Source: Polytrichum commune (taxonomy: Eukaryota; Streptophyta; Polytrichopsida; Polytrichales; Polytrichaceae). From it: DNA of 64,000 nucleotides. The notes below the pieces were generated by a model, which made no database searches, was not told the DNA's origin, and worked only from the letters and a program-made list of their open reading frames with translations. Position 1 is the stretch's first letter, and each line of letters opens with the position of its first letter. A program made the translations under genes and the position numbers. The stretch lies in contig OX485805.1 of NCBI GenBank assembly GCA_950295325.1, forward strand, positions 9,550,501 through 9,614,500, given 5' to 3'. Shown piece by piece: positions 9,655 through 22,540 of the stretch.

Positions 9655-12600
9655 ATGGAGGTGATTCGGGAGAAGGAATCGATGCGCGCGTGGTCTCGCT
9701 CGCAGCGCAAGGCCGGGCACCGAATTGCGCTCGTTCCCACGATGGGGTTTCTTCACTGCGGTCACTTGTCGCTCATCGAGGAAGCGAAGAAGCGCGCCGA
9801 CAAGGTGGTGGTCTCGATATATGTGAATCCCTCGCAGTTCGCTCCGGGGGAGGATCTGTCCATTTACCCTCGCGACTTCGAAGGCGACCTCCGGAAGCTC
9901 CAGGTGTGTGTTTCTCTCATCCCCATGGCCTTGTGACAAGCCTGTGCACATCGAATCGATGAATTCTATCGAGTAAAATTTTGCGAGCGAGTTAGTGAGT
10001 GGTTTTGGGAACTCTCGAAAATAAAGTTTCTGGTTCAGCTAGTGATCAGAACACGTATGAATGTGTGTCGATTATTTGTTCATCAACATCCTAACGTGAG
10101 AGATAAGTTTTGGGGTGACTGGGAACAGCATGTTCTCTTTGTCTCCCTGGGAACAGTCTTAGTTGGCATCACTCTGATTTTTAGGATAAAAGTGCGTGAC
10201 AGAGAATATTACTTCAATTTCAGCTGGATTTGAAGGTGAAGGTGGATGGGAGGGAAGGAGGAGGAGGCGTAATTAGGTTGTAGAAAAAGATCATGCTTCA
10301 TAGGCTGAGTGATGTTATGGGTTGGGTCTGTTCGGTTGCAGATTTATTGGGAGGTGGTAGAATTGAATCTTGAATTGAGTTGCTTCGTGTAAGAAGTTAA
10401 TGTATGTGGTTAGAGGTATAGGGTTTAGTAGTGTAAGAAGTTAATGTATGCGGGTTAGAGGTATAGGGTTTAGTAAGGTACTTGGACTTATTATTGTGGG
10501 CACTTCCAACTCCACATATAAGTTTTGCCGCCTGATCGGAATGGATATCGTCACATCTTATTCATTAGCAATTGCGAAACACCAAGACTGCCATTTGAAA
10601 GTATTGAAATTATTGTAGTTGAAATGCAAGCGCTAGAAGATGTCAAACTGAATATTATTTTTCTCTTAAGTGAGATTTAAATAGGCCCTCCCATACTGTT
10701 AATTATTGAGCCTTGAATGGATAACATAGTTTGAGCATGTAGTTCAATCTCATCGTAACACTTGTCATTTTGGTGCATGCGCACAACTACAAGCCTTGCA
10801 ATATGCCACCCAAACACAAGCGTCTGATTAAGAAGAGTGACCACATCAGGCTCACATACCTTAATAGCCCATCCACCCTTCTTCTTTAGCTTTGAAGTTG
10901 CTCCATTGAAATATCATCAGCCTTAAGCATAACATTGTGAAGATAGTGGGGAGCTCACCCTTTTGAACTTAGACATGAGTAGGGTTTACAATGCCATGAA
11001 AGAGCTGTGGTTCACTCCCACGGGGGCTTTACAATGTTATATATGAGGATCTTGCCATTCAATTTCACTTATTTTAGGCATGGCAGCACAATACAGCCCC
11101 TTGACGTTGATGTGGTCTTCAACCCTTACGACCTTTATGTCCGAACCGAGAAGCTACCTTCTCACAATGAAGGTGATCGCGGGCACGAGACATGGATCCG
11201 TGTGGAGAGGCTGGAGAAGCCCTTGTGTGGGAAAGACCGGCCGATTTTCTTCACAGGAGTTGTCACTGTCGTTGCCAAATTGTTCAATATTATTGAACCC
11301 GATGTGGCGGTGTTTGGAAAGAAGGACTATCAACAGTGGCGCATCATTTGCCGCATGGTAAGCTTGGATCACCAGTAAATTCTTTGGTAATCCCTTGAAT
11401 TGGAGTGGGTGGGATCTTTTTGACTAATGGATGATTTTGCCGTTTGGAGAATTAGTAGGATACTAGACTATGTACATGATTTATGAAGTATGGCAATGAA
11501 TTAATGTGAAGTGTTCATATCGTTTTTAAGGAAATCTCACATGTTTGTTTTCAAGGGAATCATGATGCGTTTGTCCTGGAATAAGAGATCATGGATACGA
11601 TAATTGTTGAGTATGTCTCTTTAAGTATCATGTAGGTCTATTTGAAGTAGAAAGAGAACTTGGTTGAATGGATGAGTAATGTTATTTTGATCAGAGTGGC
11701 TTCCCAGACTTGTCATCTTACCAACAAAGTGTCCTATGCCACGTTCTCTAGTTGCCACCCTATAATTGCAAGATCATTTACTTGGGTCTATGATGAATTG
11801 ATTAGTGTGGGCCACACTAATTCAAATGGATACTGTAATTTGGCTTGCACGTGGCATCCGTGCATGTGAATTATAAACGTGTAAGATTTGCAGGCACAGT
11901 CCATGCACTGTGACCACCATGTGTTTATCATCGCCCTGTTGGTTGTTGTGACTTGAATTGTCTTCTTCATGATGGCTTGGACTGAATATTGCTAAGCTTC
12001 ATGCTTCCCCACCCTAGGCATGAGATTAATAAGGCCAACAGTTGGGAATAAACATGCTGTGACAGTGAAGAAATGATGGCCTATGTCTGAGTGTCATGGC
12101 AAGATCCCCATGGAACATGGCATCTGTTTTATTTAGTAAGGGTGAAAGAGCACGAAGCTTAGCATTGTTATGCACTGGGGTCAACCAAGTGGTAATAAAA
12201 CATTCGTTTTGGGTGAAATGCAGGTTCGGGATTTGGACTTTGCTGTAGAGATTGTTGGGTGCCCACTGATACGGGAGGAGGATGGGCTTGCAATGAGTTC
12301 TCGCAATGTGCGCCTTTCTGCAGCTGAACGGCAAGATGTGAGTACCCTTACTCTCAACCTATGATTAGATTGATGACTGAAATTCAGAGATTAGGATTTT
12401 GTTTCTCACGTTGTTATCCTGAATGGTGGGAATGGGTTAGGCTCTTTCAATCAACCGATCATTGAGGGAAGTGGAAGGTGCTGTGAAATCTGGAGAAGTT
12501 GATGTCGCGGTGTTGGAACAATTAGTGTGCAAGGCTATCACTGACGCAGGAGGGAAAGTAGATTATGCCCAGGTGACCTACTTGCTTCACCCTTTTAATC

Positions 12601-13539
12601 AACTTAATTTCTGCTCAAATAGAGGTTCATCACACTGTTCATTGACAAGTCTAGCTTCTTTGTTTAGATACCATTAGTGGCCTGGCAGGCACCAGGAATA
12701 TATATCTATCAGGAGTAGGAGTTGCAGCTGCATCTTCAAGAGAAGTGACATTTTATCATTTGATTGTTTGTTGTCAATGATCATTTCCATCTCAGCCCTG
12801 ACATAACACTCTAGAATACACTAAAAGTGTCCACCTGGGTTTAAAGGCATATCCCTGATGATATTATCGAGTACCCGTTGCAAGATTCTTTCTTCTAGAG
12901 GCACGGTTTTCAGTTGAATATGATAATAACAGAGGGTTTGGTGACTGTTTAGAGCAAGTCCCGAATTCTTTAGAGAAAAATCACCAACGTGACATGTTTT
13001 ACCTTTTTGGTCAACCTTTTGTCTGCTCATCACTTTGTTCACAAGTCTAGCTTCTCTGTTCTGATCTCATTAGTGACCAGGCACCAGGATTGAATAGTCA
13101 TCATAAGTTGCGGCTGCAACTTCAAGAGAAGTGGCATACTATCATTTGATTGTTTGTTGTAGATGATCATTACTCAACCCTGAAATAACATTCTTTAGTA
13201 CACCAAAGAGTCCCTATTCTGCAAGAATCCACTTGAGGCCCAATTTTGAGTTGAATATGATAGTAATGCACGTTCAGTGACTTTGTTGAGAACAAAGTCA
13301 CGATTTGTCTAGAAAGAGAGTACGTAGGAGTCTCTTTTATATGAATGTTATGGATGTGCCTATTGATGCTTTATTCAATATGTTGACTTACTGATCTCCA
13401 TTTATTTGGTCCTTCTCAGATTGTGGACAAAGAGACACTCCAAGAGGTGGAAACAATTCATGCACCAGTTGTATTTGCTGTGGCTGCTCGCTTTGGGAGT
13501 GTCCGATTACTGGATAACATGGAGCTAGAACCATCATGA
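9655..13539 (+). CDS. PTS: Pantothenate synthetase (pantoate-beta-alanine ligase), five exons
   Basis: Ligates pantoate and beta-alanine with ATP to make pantothenate, the last step of vitamin B5 synthesis (EC 6.3.2.1, bacterial PanC; cytosolic in plants as known for the family). Coding exons: 9655-9903, 11097-11357, 12224-12337, 12441-12572 and 13420-13539 (stop included), all joined in phase 0, giving 291 residues. All introns are GT..AG. The nucleotidyltransferase signature [10 protein letters not shown] (residues 28-37, HIGH-like H34 and H37) lies in exon 1. Exon 2 carries [17 protein letters not shown] and FGKKDYQQW (156-164), and exon 3 the KMSKS-like [11 protein letters not shown] (191-201). 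Length is slightly under the roughly 310 residues of Arabidopsis PTS. The ATG at 9655 is chosen because the protein then begins at the family N-terminus; upstream in-frame codons are non-ATG. The exon-2 acceptor is set by protein continuity ([13 protein letters not shown]). No break is seen. Confidence 0.93.
10387..10475 (+). repeat. 44-45 bp tandem duplication in intron 1 of pantothenate synthetase
   Basis: Two adjacent copies of a unit starting GTGTAAGAAGTTAATGTATG (10387-10430 and 10431-10475), differing only by one substitution and one inserted base. Confidence 0.9.
12610..13330 (+). repeat. Imperfect tandem duplication in intron 4 of pantothenate synthetase
   Basis: Two collinear diverged copies, about 12610-13020 and 13021-13330. 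Shared blocks in order are ACAAGTCTAGCTTCT, GGCACCAGGA, TTCAAGAGAAGTG, ATCATTTGATTGTTTGTTGT, GATGATCATT-like, and GTTGAATATGATA. Intronic, with no coding consequence visible. Confidence 0.75.
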
Positions 13540-14432
13540 TTCTAGATTCATGAACAAACATGCATTCTATGTTTCGACACAGCTGGCACCGCATTTTTTT
13601 CCTCTCAGAAACTGAAAACACCATCCAACCCTAAAACTTGGGTCTGAGATGAGTTTGTGCATTCGATTTAAGTTACATCAGATTTTTCAACCTGTCTTAG
13701 AAGCACAGTGCAGCATTGTAGTATCCAATTGAATGTCAGTATTGATGCAGTGCTTGATTTGAATTCTTGTAGATCTCATGCTGTGGCATGCTTTAGCTAC
13801 ATACATAACATTCATCAGCAAGAAGAGTATGTTCTCTTTGGAGAGGAATAATAATGCACTAAGTCACTTGACCAGGTTAATGATGAGACCATCTAGGCCT
13901 TAGCCCACACACATGTTCACGTGGGGAGGCTTGGACGGTTGGGCACGAGCTTTCAACATCTAAGTATGAGGTTAAATGCAGTTGTTGCAATTGGAAATCA
14001 AATTTTCAATATTGGTTGTTGTAAACTGACAATTCGTGAATCTGCACTGATGTGTGCAATCAGGTTGCCCCACATTAATATATTGACATTCCGCACTATA
14101 TTTTGCTATTCACTATCACAATAATAAAACACAATACTTATGGTTATATTGTGGTTACTATATGGATGAATTAACAAGAAAACGGTAGAAACGTGAGGCT
14201 CTGTCCTTTACTATGAAAGACTACAATTATAGTTGTCCACTTTGCTCATGCCAATCCATGGCTATTTACTATACCAAACCTTTCTTGGATTTTGTGTACC
14301 TTCTTATGAAATGCAGGTCAAGGATTTTGATATCATTCGAATTTTTTAGAATAAATAATCAAGAACTGCTGAAATAACTATAATTAACTAGATTTCTTTT
14401 AATGCATTTTAGGGAGCAATTATAGTTCTATA

Positions 14433-14479
14433 TATACATATACATATATATATATACACACACATATACATATATAATT
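14433..14479. repeat. TA/CA microsatellite
   Basis: Alternating TATACA and TATA units. Confidence 0.9.
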
Positions 14480-14862
14480 ATAGTTAACATCCACATTAAA
14501 TAAAGTGGACCAAAAATAACAAGAACAAGTAACGTCCAAGTGTGAACGCAAAGTGGTTAGGAAATTTGCTCTTGAAACGAAGAAGTTGATGCATAGTCTC
14601 TGTCCTACAGACAGAGCCAATAAACTTTTAAGTTTTGTGATATGGTTTTGACCCAAGATAATTTGTGGGTAAAGAAGCAACTTGTTTGCAAAGGCTACGT
14701 AGTTGCACATATCAGGGTTGGTTTAGACTACAGTGAAGAAGTGCACTGGTCAATCAAGAATTTGTGCCCAAGACAATGCTATTTGAGGCAATGCTTGGTG
14801 CTATGGCGGACAAAGATGGGAAAAAAAGAAAATTTTTTAATTTTATTTCTTAATTTTATTTC

Positions 14863-15141
14863 TTAATGTTTCTTTGGAGGCCAAGTTTCTTGTCCAAGGG
14901 GGTGTGGTTGCCCAAGAAACTTGACCTTTGGATAGGTCTTGACCGTAGTGTAAACCTTGGCCGGTAAAGAAGTCATTTTGTAGGCAATCATATTGCTACA
15001 TTCCCCTTTAATTCTTGATTGGTGCACTTCTTCACCGTAGTCCAAAGCATCCCAATGTAGTTGTCTTCTCTCTCTAACCGCTTCATCATCATTGAAGTTA
15101 TCCTTTAAGGAATTGGGGATAGGAAACAAGTCATCCCCCAT
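14863..15141 (-). CDS. Unrecognised 92-residue reading frame
   Basis: The frame begins at an ATG and encodes a mixed hydrophilic protein of ordinary composition, containing DALDYGEEVHQSRIKGEC. I recognise no family. A diverged inverted copy of its central part (GLDYSEEVH) is readable on the plus strand at about 14720-14770, so it may be part of a decayed repeat rather than a gene. No signal peptide or membrane segment is seen. Confidence 0.15.
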   Translation of the reverse strand: MGDDLFPIPNSLKDNFNDDEAVRERRQLHWDALDYGEEVHQSRIKGECSNMIAYKMTSLPAKVYTTVKTYPKVKFLGQPHPLGQETWPPKKH

Positions 15142-18100
15142 TTTTTAATTAAGTGTTTTAAGTTTAAGGAGGTGAAAGTAGAAGTGCCCCCCCCCCCCTT
15201 TAGAGTAAGAAGTGATTGACTTTGATGGCCGAGCCACAATTAAAAAAATCAACTAAAGAGAAGGAGACCGACTCTTTTGGCATGTGTCAAGAAGTGTTAA
15301 AAACGAGTTTGACCTTTGACCCTTAATCATGCAACACACTTGCTTCACGGCATTGTTGCACATACACCACCGTCATTTTTTTACATCCATATTGCATGAA
15401 TATCATTCACACATTGTATACCGTACACTTCGTAAGGTGGGAAAAGCATGTTTTATAAGGTTACGGCTAAATATCACATGTTATAAGGCCCCACTTATAG
15501 AAAAACTACTATAGCATGAACTACACAATTATGAGCTATGAAGAGGAAACTTGATAAATAAACAACATAAACATACTATTAGTCATTTTGGTACTTTCAA
15601 GAGTTCCAAGATAAGGGAATTCAATGGGAAATGTATACTATTGGGAGCATGGAAACACATTTGGAATGATTGGGAACTTATGAGGGCATGATCCTAGGAG
15701 AACGTGGTATTGTGCTATTGAGAAAACACTATTGAAACATGTGAATGAGTCGCTAGGAACACATGAATAATATGTTGGGAAAATGTGAACATACCACTAA
15801 GAGCTTGCTAGTGTGATTTTGGGACCTTGAGAAATGCATTGTTGGAAATAACGATGCAAAATCTTTCATGTACAAAATGCAACAAGCATGAAAAAATTGA
15901 ATAAAATCCAATTTAGTGAAAATTTGACTTTGAGCCTTGTAGAAAATGACAAAATTTGTCAAGGATAATAAATTGGCATGTGAGTAGTCAACCATAATTA
16001 GTCATCAACTTGAAGCCACTTCTATTGCGCATTGTTAGCTATCCATGAACATTCAATACTCAATTTAGTTGTGACTATATGATTGTGAAACACTATTGAA
16101 TGATTTGTTTTATTGCTCGGAAGTTGGACCTACAATGGGTGATGTTGTACTTCATTGAGTGGAAATGATCAACTTGGTGCCCATTGATGTCAGAGGGTGC
16201 GAGTAAGGCCACCGTTCATTATAGGAGGGACATTTGACATACTGCCCATTCACCTTTCAGCCAATTCACAACGCCAAAGATTGTCTTTGGCAATATTTAC
16301 TTGGTTGGCATGGATAAACATTTTTGGCGGCTTCCCATGATTATATGGGCATGGAGGCCCCACGACCAACATGTAATCAAAAGGTTCATCAATCAAGAGT
16401 TGAGTATCTCAAGTTGCGTTTCCCATGCACTGTATTTTTTTACTGTGGTTTTGTCAATGGAAATGACAATGAATCAATCTACCTAAATTTGATGTACATA
16501 CAATCTAGTTGTCTTCAAATTGTGAGATGTTGAAGCTTGATATACCAAATTTGAAGGATCATAAAGTGCCCAATGAACACACCATTGGCAAGCAAAATGA
16601 AGGTGCATGTTGTTGGTGTTTGGGGCCTACATAATGCAAGTTGGCTTCATGATTCTCTCCAATCTTTGCAAGCTCATTGGTTTGGAGGAATGGAATGTGT
16701 GAGCTTGACCGTATTCAAGATTTGGCCAAAATTCTATTTGCCAATGTGTTCCCTCTATCCAAAGATTCGATAAAGGCAAAGAGAAGAGAAGAAACGCTAG
16801 TCTTCTTGGACCAGCATGATTGAAATGGCCGTTCGACCCACCCTTGGTATTATGCCCATTGGGCATAATAACAATGGTGGAGGACTACTAACCCCTCTTG
16901 GGGTGGGCACTATAGTAACCAAGGTAACCAAGGTGACCATGGAAACTTAGTGATTGGATGATTTTTTTACCGATTCTTTGGCTAAAGGCACAAATATCGC
17001 TTCTTTCGTATCAATCTAAAATGTGATGAGAGGGCCATGCACCCTACTATATCCTCCAACGCTATCATGGTTGCAATTCAATGAATCCTTCAATGATAGT
17101 TGCGGGTCAACCTCTGATGTCTCTCTCCACATGAGTATACTTTCATTTGGAAACTATTTTTTCTCGTTGCTCATAAGTTTATATTGCATTACTAGCCACC
17201 CATCGTCCAAAACAAAATGTATTTCCCCACTTCGCAAAATGAACCCCACAAGTGCCTTCCAAGCATGGAGCTCTTCAATCATATGTGGAATGGTGGCCAC
17301 ATTCTTTGCCTTCATATAGGATCTATCAAGAACAAGATGGTGGGATAATTATTTTCATTTAAGAACATGCTCCATCTCCCGAATGAAGCATCTATATCAT
17401 GTTGCTATATCATGAACACACGATCTCATATTGTGGCATGACCGGTCAGACCCTCGGTCATAGGTTTCATAAGGGCAGATGCTCGCCTACATGGGTTCAT
17501 AAGTTCTTGGGTAGGGGTGCCTAACAAAAATTTCAAGGATGCCCGAAATGTTCATCTCACTAAAATGCACGATGCCAACACATTATTGAAGTCCCATTAG
17601 AGTGTATATACGACATTATTTCTCAAAATTTGACTCCAAATGATCGGGTGTACATAATTTTTTTAACATATTATGTTGTATTTGTCAAAGACTAAACTCC
17701 AGTGATTTACATTAGACTTAAAAGAACTCATGGCCAATTTGCAATTGAAGCATATGATCACCAATATTATCATGTATTGAAGGACACCAATAATATTACT
17801 TTTCAAAGCAACTTCATGAACTTATTATGACAAAGACAAAGACAAAGACAAAGTTGGAGAAATTAGAAGACTCGAGAACCAACACATCTAAAACATAAAC
17901 ACTAAAATTGAAATTCATGAAGGAAGTTTGCAACAACCAACACATCCAATTTAATTTTCAATGTTGATTTGCATTTTACATTACATCTCCAAGAGGACAT
18001 CCACCTCCACACATTATTGAGACACATCTTCTAACTAGGTGTTAGAGTGTAATTGGTGAAAAACCACAATAATTGCATCTTGAATATATTGTATATTACA

Positions 18101-18214
18101 TTATGCTATGCAAGTTTAGTACAAATTGCATATTAGAATATCACAATGCATACATGTGAAGTGATAGGAGGAAAATAACATAAAAACAATTAGTGGGAAT
18201 TTTCATTTTTATTT

Positions 18215-18229
18215 GGGGGGGGGGGGGGG
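18215..18229. repeat. Poly(G)15 tract
   Basis: Fifteen consecutive G on the plus strand, one of seven such G/C homopolymers of 12 or more bases in the window. Confidence 0.95.
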
Positions 18230-20336
18230 AGGAAGAAATTGTGATTTTTTTAACCATAATTGTTTCTTTCATTTGGAGGTTCATCTAATCATTTGTCCCA
18301 TGTAAGTGGCCAACAATACATCCACATTCAATGATTGCTTTATGAGTGCATTATGGAATTTCATATTAGAGAAATAACATTTGTTTATGTCCAAGCGTTT
18401 GGCAAACAACACGAGATGTATCTAACCCCAATAATAAACTACAATATGAGTTGGAAATAAATAAATAAATAAGTTTAATAACATTAATATGTTGTTATAA
18501 ATGTCGAGGTTGTATGCTTGAAACAAGTTCTTTTTTTGGATAACAATAACCAATGAATCACTTTATAAAGACATGATTCATTTCATTCAACCCCCTTCAT
18601 ATATCATCACAAATGAGATGATATATTTTCTTGAACAATTTAACATCACAAATATAAAGGTGACAATATGTATGACCATGATATTCCCATTGCAAATCAA
18701 ACAAATGTGAAAGATTCAAAATAATGTATGTATGTATGTATGTGCATAAGGGTTCCGATTTTGCCTTCGTATTTCATATCCCTTGATTTTATTCTCTTTC
18801 AATTCTAGCAAAAGGCCCTTCCCCTCCACATGACTTACTTTTTACATCTCTCCACCATGACCACCAAGATATCCCACCACCCTCCAATTCATAACAAGTC
18901 AATACCATTGTTTTTCCATTTATAGTCAAACTATTCAAAATGCATGGAATGCATTCTAAAATGGAAACTTATATCATTGCTCACTGCTCATTGCTCGCCA
19001 CTGGCTTCCCTCATTTGGACCTCATGTGTCTTGGCCCATTGCACTCGTACATATGTAATTAAAAAGCATTTTAGATTTAGGTTTATTTATTTGGGTGGAA
19101 CAGTAAGATGATGGCCACCACCACCGCATCTTCCATAATAGGTATATAGATTATTCTCTAGATTCTAATTTATTGATATCAATATAAGATATTCAACATT
19201 TAGTTCCTATTATGCCATTGAATTGATTCAAATGGAGGCGAAGGTTGATGACTATCACCATGATATTGTACACCATTTTCCAATTATCACTATATTCGTT
19301 AATTTGGGACATTTTTGGCATTTTGAGACAGTTACAAATATAAGAACATGGATAAAATCACACAGGTTTTTGGAGAATGTTGTAAGATGCAAATACTTTG
19401 AAGCGGGTGTTCATATCAAGAACCCAATTAAGAACTCATATCAAGATGGTTTAGGTAGGACGACCCAAACATTAGACCATGTTGTTGTGGTCCATATATT
19501 AATTTGAGACAAGATAAAGTCTCAAATTAACGAATATAGTGATAATTGCAATGATCAATTGCAATCGGAAGTTGTTTTTTCCTCTCTATGAAGTGGAAGT
19601 TCATATGTATGGCCTAGATTCTAATGATGACTTCACATGCACACCATTTGAAATGCTCCCTTTGCCAATGATTTGTACTCTCCAATTCATGGATACGATC
19701 CCAATATGTTATTGTGTGTGTTCCCAATATGATCATGATTGGTTCCCAACATGTTCCCAATGTGTTCACACTTTGTTCCCATTGCGTTTTCAATACTTCT
19801 CATTAATCGCCATACAACCGTTGATAGTCCCAAATTAATCTTAAGTCCCAAAATTATTAATCATGTTCTTAACTTAGATTGCCTCCCTTGCATGAACCAC
19901 CCAAACTTGAGCTTTGGAGAGAAGGCTTGAGAATGAGCAACATACCTAACTTAGATTGCTTCCCTTGATTCCCTCCTTTCCTATTCTAACATAAGGTAGA
20001 CATGCCTTAGATGGATACTTTTCTCTCTACACCTGGCGCTTCTTGTAAGATATGGAATACACAATTAGTGCAAGTTGATTAGCAAATCCAAATTGTGCTC
20101 GTGATCATTTACATCAAATTTTTTTGAACTCGTATGATTATCTTACTCACTATCAAAGTGAAGATTCTCATGCTCATTAAGTGGTCATATAGTCCTCCCC
20201 TCCCCCATTCATGTTGATAATTGAATTCAAAATGGTTAGCAATATATCTTTAACATGTAGTCGGATTTCTTTTAAACACATATATTTTGGGTGCAAGTTC
20301 TTACTAGATCCACACCAACCACATACCACTCAAATA

Positions 20337-20701
20337 TACACCTTAAACTCTGTGATATTAATCTCTTGAATGCCACTTCTTCTCTTATACCCCTTAAATC
20401 CTAGGGAACGAATGTTCTTGGTTTAAATCCCATTCCTTATTGTCACGTATCCCTCTCATATATAATAAGTTTTGACATTAAAATAAACCACCAAAGTTTT
20501 CAAACCACACACTCGCACACGTCACGTTGCCATCATTATAATTGTTGTCATTATTGCACTACTAACTTTGTGATATTTCATAATGTCACATGCTACACTA
20601 AATTCTCTATTATCACACATCCATGTTAACACTACAAAACTCATATATTTCACATACACTTTGGTTTGCCACAAGCATGATATTATGGAGTTTAGAATGT
20701 A
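20337..20701 (+). mobile_element. TA-flanked MITE family B, copy B1
   Basis: Ends CACCTTAAACTCTGTGATAT (left) and the inverse of ACATTCTAAACTCCATAATA (right), flanked by TA. The interior is collinear with the copies at 21667, 56109 and (inverted) 29602, sharing GTTGCCATCATT, TCACATGCTACAC and CATCCATGTTAACACTAC. Non-coding. The TA target suggests a Tc1/mariner-type element, but I cannot prove the superfamily. Confidence 0.7.
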
Positions 20702-20873
20702 TATAGGTGTCCCAAATTATTGTTGTGTTCGAATTAGCATGGTCTACCTTATAGCTTCCCCCACGTCTCAAGTTTCTATTATGAAGATTCCTCACTCCAA
20801 CTTACACTAGACCATTTTGTAAGCTATAATGGATTAACCCCATTAAACACATGGAAGATTTACATGCTACTTA

Positions 20874-21376
20874 GGGCCACTTCACACACGAGACTGAGAG
20901 CCCGTGACCATTACACTTCAAGCACTCTCATTGGTGGAAAAGGCGGAGCCGGTCCAAGTTTGCTTCACACTACGCCTGAGGGACCAACGGAGTATGTGAA
21001 TGCAAAATGGATGACCAGTAAGTCTACATGGATTCCTACATGGCATCGAGTGGATCATGTTTCATGGTCACTTGGACTATTTTCAAAAACCATTTCTTGG
21101 AGGTAGGCCTAACACAAAACCGGGAGACCATGGCACTCCGAACGCTTTGAACCGTTGATTTATCCTAGTTTATCATGTGTGAGGAACCGCATGAATAAAA
21201 TTTCATTGAATTAGCATTTGGTTGAGGACCTAGTCACATAAGATTTCACACTACACTTGAGGGTCCGTGACCACACTACGTGATTTTGGAGGGGTGTTGG
21301 GACGGCCTTTGGACACTTTCTTTTGGGCTCTCACAATTTCATGGTCACGGCTCTTGGCTCGTATGTGAAGTGGCCC
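20874..21376 (+). mobile_element. Harbinger-type MITE family A, complete copy A2
   Basis: 503 bp with termini GGGCCACTTCACACACGAG and the inverse CGTATGTGAAGTGGCCC. The inverted repeat extends imperfectly to about 40 bp (AGAGCC.GTGACCAT on both sides). The 3-bp target duplication TTA lies at 20871-20873 and 21377-21379, the hallmark of PIF/Harbinger (Tourist-like) elements. No coding capacity; it contains an internal direct repeat around CTTCACACTAC. Confidence 0.9.
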
Positions 21377-21666
21377 TTACACATGCCAAATGACCACCAT
21401 CATTGACTTATATCCATACTCAAATCACATGTTGCATGGTATTCATGCAAACTCACTCACGTAGGTTGGGGTTGTGATGTGGCATGGACACTAGAGTAGA
21501 AACTAAGCTCCTAGTTTTAGTACATCACCAGTGTCCGAGGAGATTTTTGGGCACAATTTGTCAAGATCCTAGTGTTTCCAAGTCCAACCGGTTATATGTT
21601 GATATCTTTCGGATTTTCTTCATTAATTTCAGGTATACTCCACATAGATTTCTTTAAAATGATGGG

Positions 21667-22004
21667 TACACATCAAACTCTATAATGTCATTCCCTCTCT
21701 TCTATTCCCAAACCCTAGAGAATGGACGTGTTCAATTTAAAGTCTTCCTCATTGTTGTCACATTTTTCTCTCCAATATCACATGTATTGACATTAATATA
21801 ATCCATCAAAGAGTCCAAGCCATGCACTTGCACGCATCATGTTGCCATCATTGTCATTATTGTAGTGTTGGCTTTGTGTTATTCCATAATGTCACATGCT
21901 AGATTAATTCTCTGTTATCACGCATCCATGGTAACACTACAAGCCTCCTTAAAATCACATGCACTTTGGTTGCCAAAGGCGTCATATGAGGAGGTTAGAG
22001 TGTA
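21667..22004 (+). mobile_element. TA-flanked MITE family B, copy B2
   Basis: 338 bp with ends TACACATCAAACTCTATAAT and the inverse of TTACACTCTAACCTCC, same interior as B1 and B4. Non-coding. Confidence 0.7.
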
Positions 22005-22149
22005 ATTTTCATGAAGTTTGAACATCAACCGGTTATTTCTCACAATCGACTGGTTCATTTGTAACTTAGCGGTCGATTCTCCCTAGTGTTCAATATTGAA
22101 GTCTTCAACACTTGTCAAATGCCATTTTGGCTGTTTTTTTTTTTTGTTT

Positions 22150-22162
22150 GGGGGGGGGGGGG
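22150..22162. repeat. Poly(G)13 tract
   Basis: Thirteen consecutive G after a T-rich run on the plus strand. Confidence 0.95.
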
Positions 22163-22366
22163 CACTTCACAAAAATGTGCTTTGCAAAGTTTCCACCCTT
22201 CACAGTGAAGGCCTCTCCAAAAACTACATGTCACAAAATACAATGGTTGCAATTTGCAGATAGAAACATAGCTGGACTCCAATCTTGGCACTCTAGCACA
22301 CACTTCCAAATTCTGATAACTCCCGCAATTTTGACTCGGCAAGCACAATTATATGTGAACGTGGAG

Positions 22367-22540
22367 AATTGGATGAAGAGTGATTGCAAAAGTCGATTGA
22401 AACTTGAAACATCGGATGCATTGATGCGAGTGTCACTGTGCGGTCTTATGATGGAGAATATGGATTGGGCTATAAATTTTTTAACTTGGAAATCAACCAA
22501 AAACTGGAGGACTTTGCCTTTGGAGTTGGATGATGATTAA
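22367..22540 (+). pseudogene. C-terminal remnant of a hAT-type transposase
   Basis: The frame ending with a stop at 22538-22540 reads VENWMKSDCKSRLKLETSDA and then LMRVSLCG...MDWAINFLTW. This resembles the tail of plant hAT-family (ZNF862-like) proteins, where a K.RL..ETL.ALMR.SL.G block follows the hAT dimerisation domain. Upstream sequence in the same frame is not recognisable and crosses the G13 tract, and no RNase H-like core is present. I read it as a fragment of a dead element. The match is from memory of the family pattern. Confidence 0.4.

Larger units (their letters stand above)
13540..20336. other. Intergenic DNA after pantothenate synthetase
   Basis: No gene supported. A polyadenylation-type AATAAA occurs near 14123, rather far from the stop. 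Simple repeats: alternating TA/CA at 14433-14479, C12 at 15187-15198, GACAAA x4 at 17828-17851, G15 at 18215-18229, (GTAT)n at 18725-18744. Inverted related segments lie at about 14715-14770 and 15000-15060 (both containing GAAGAAGTGCAC). The remaining open stretches have no recognisable domain. Confidence 0.55.
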
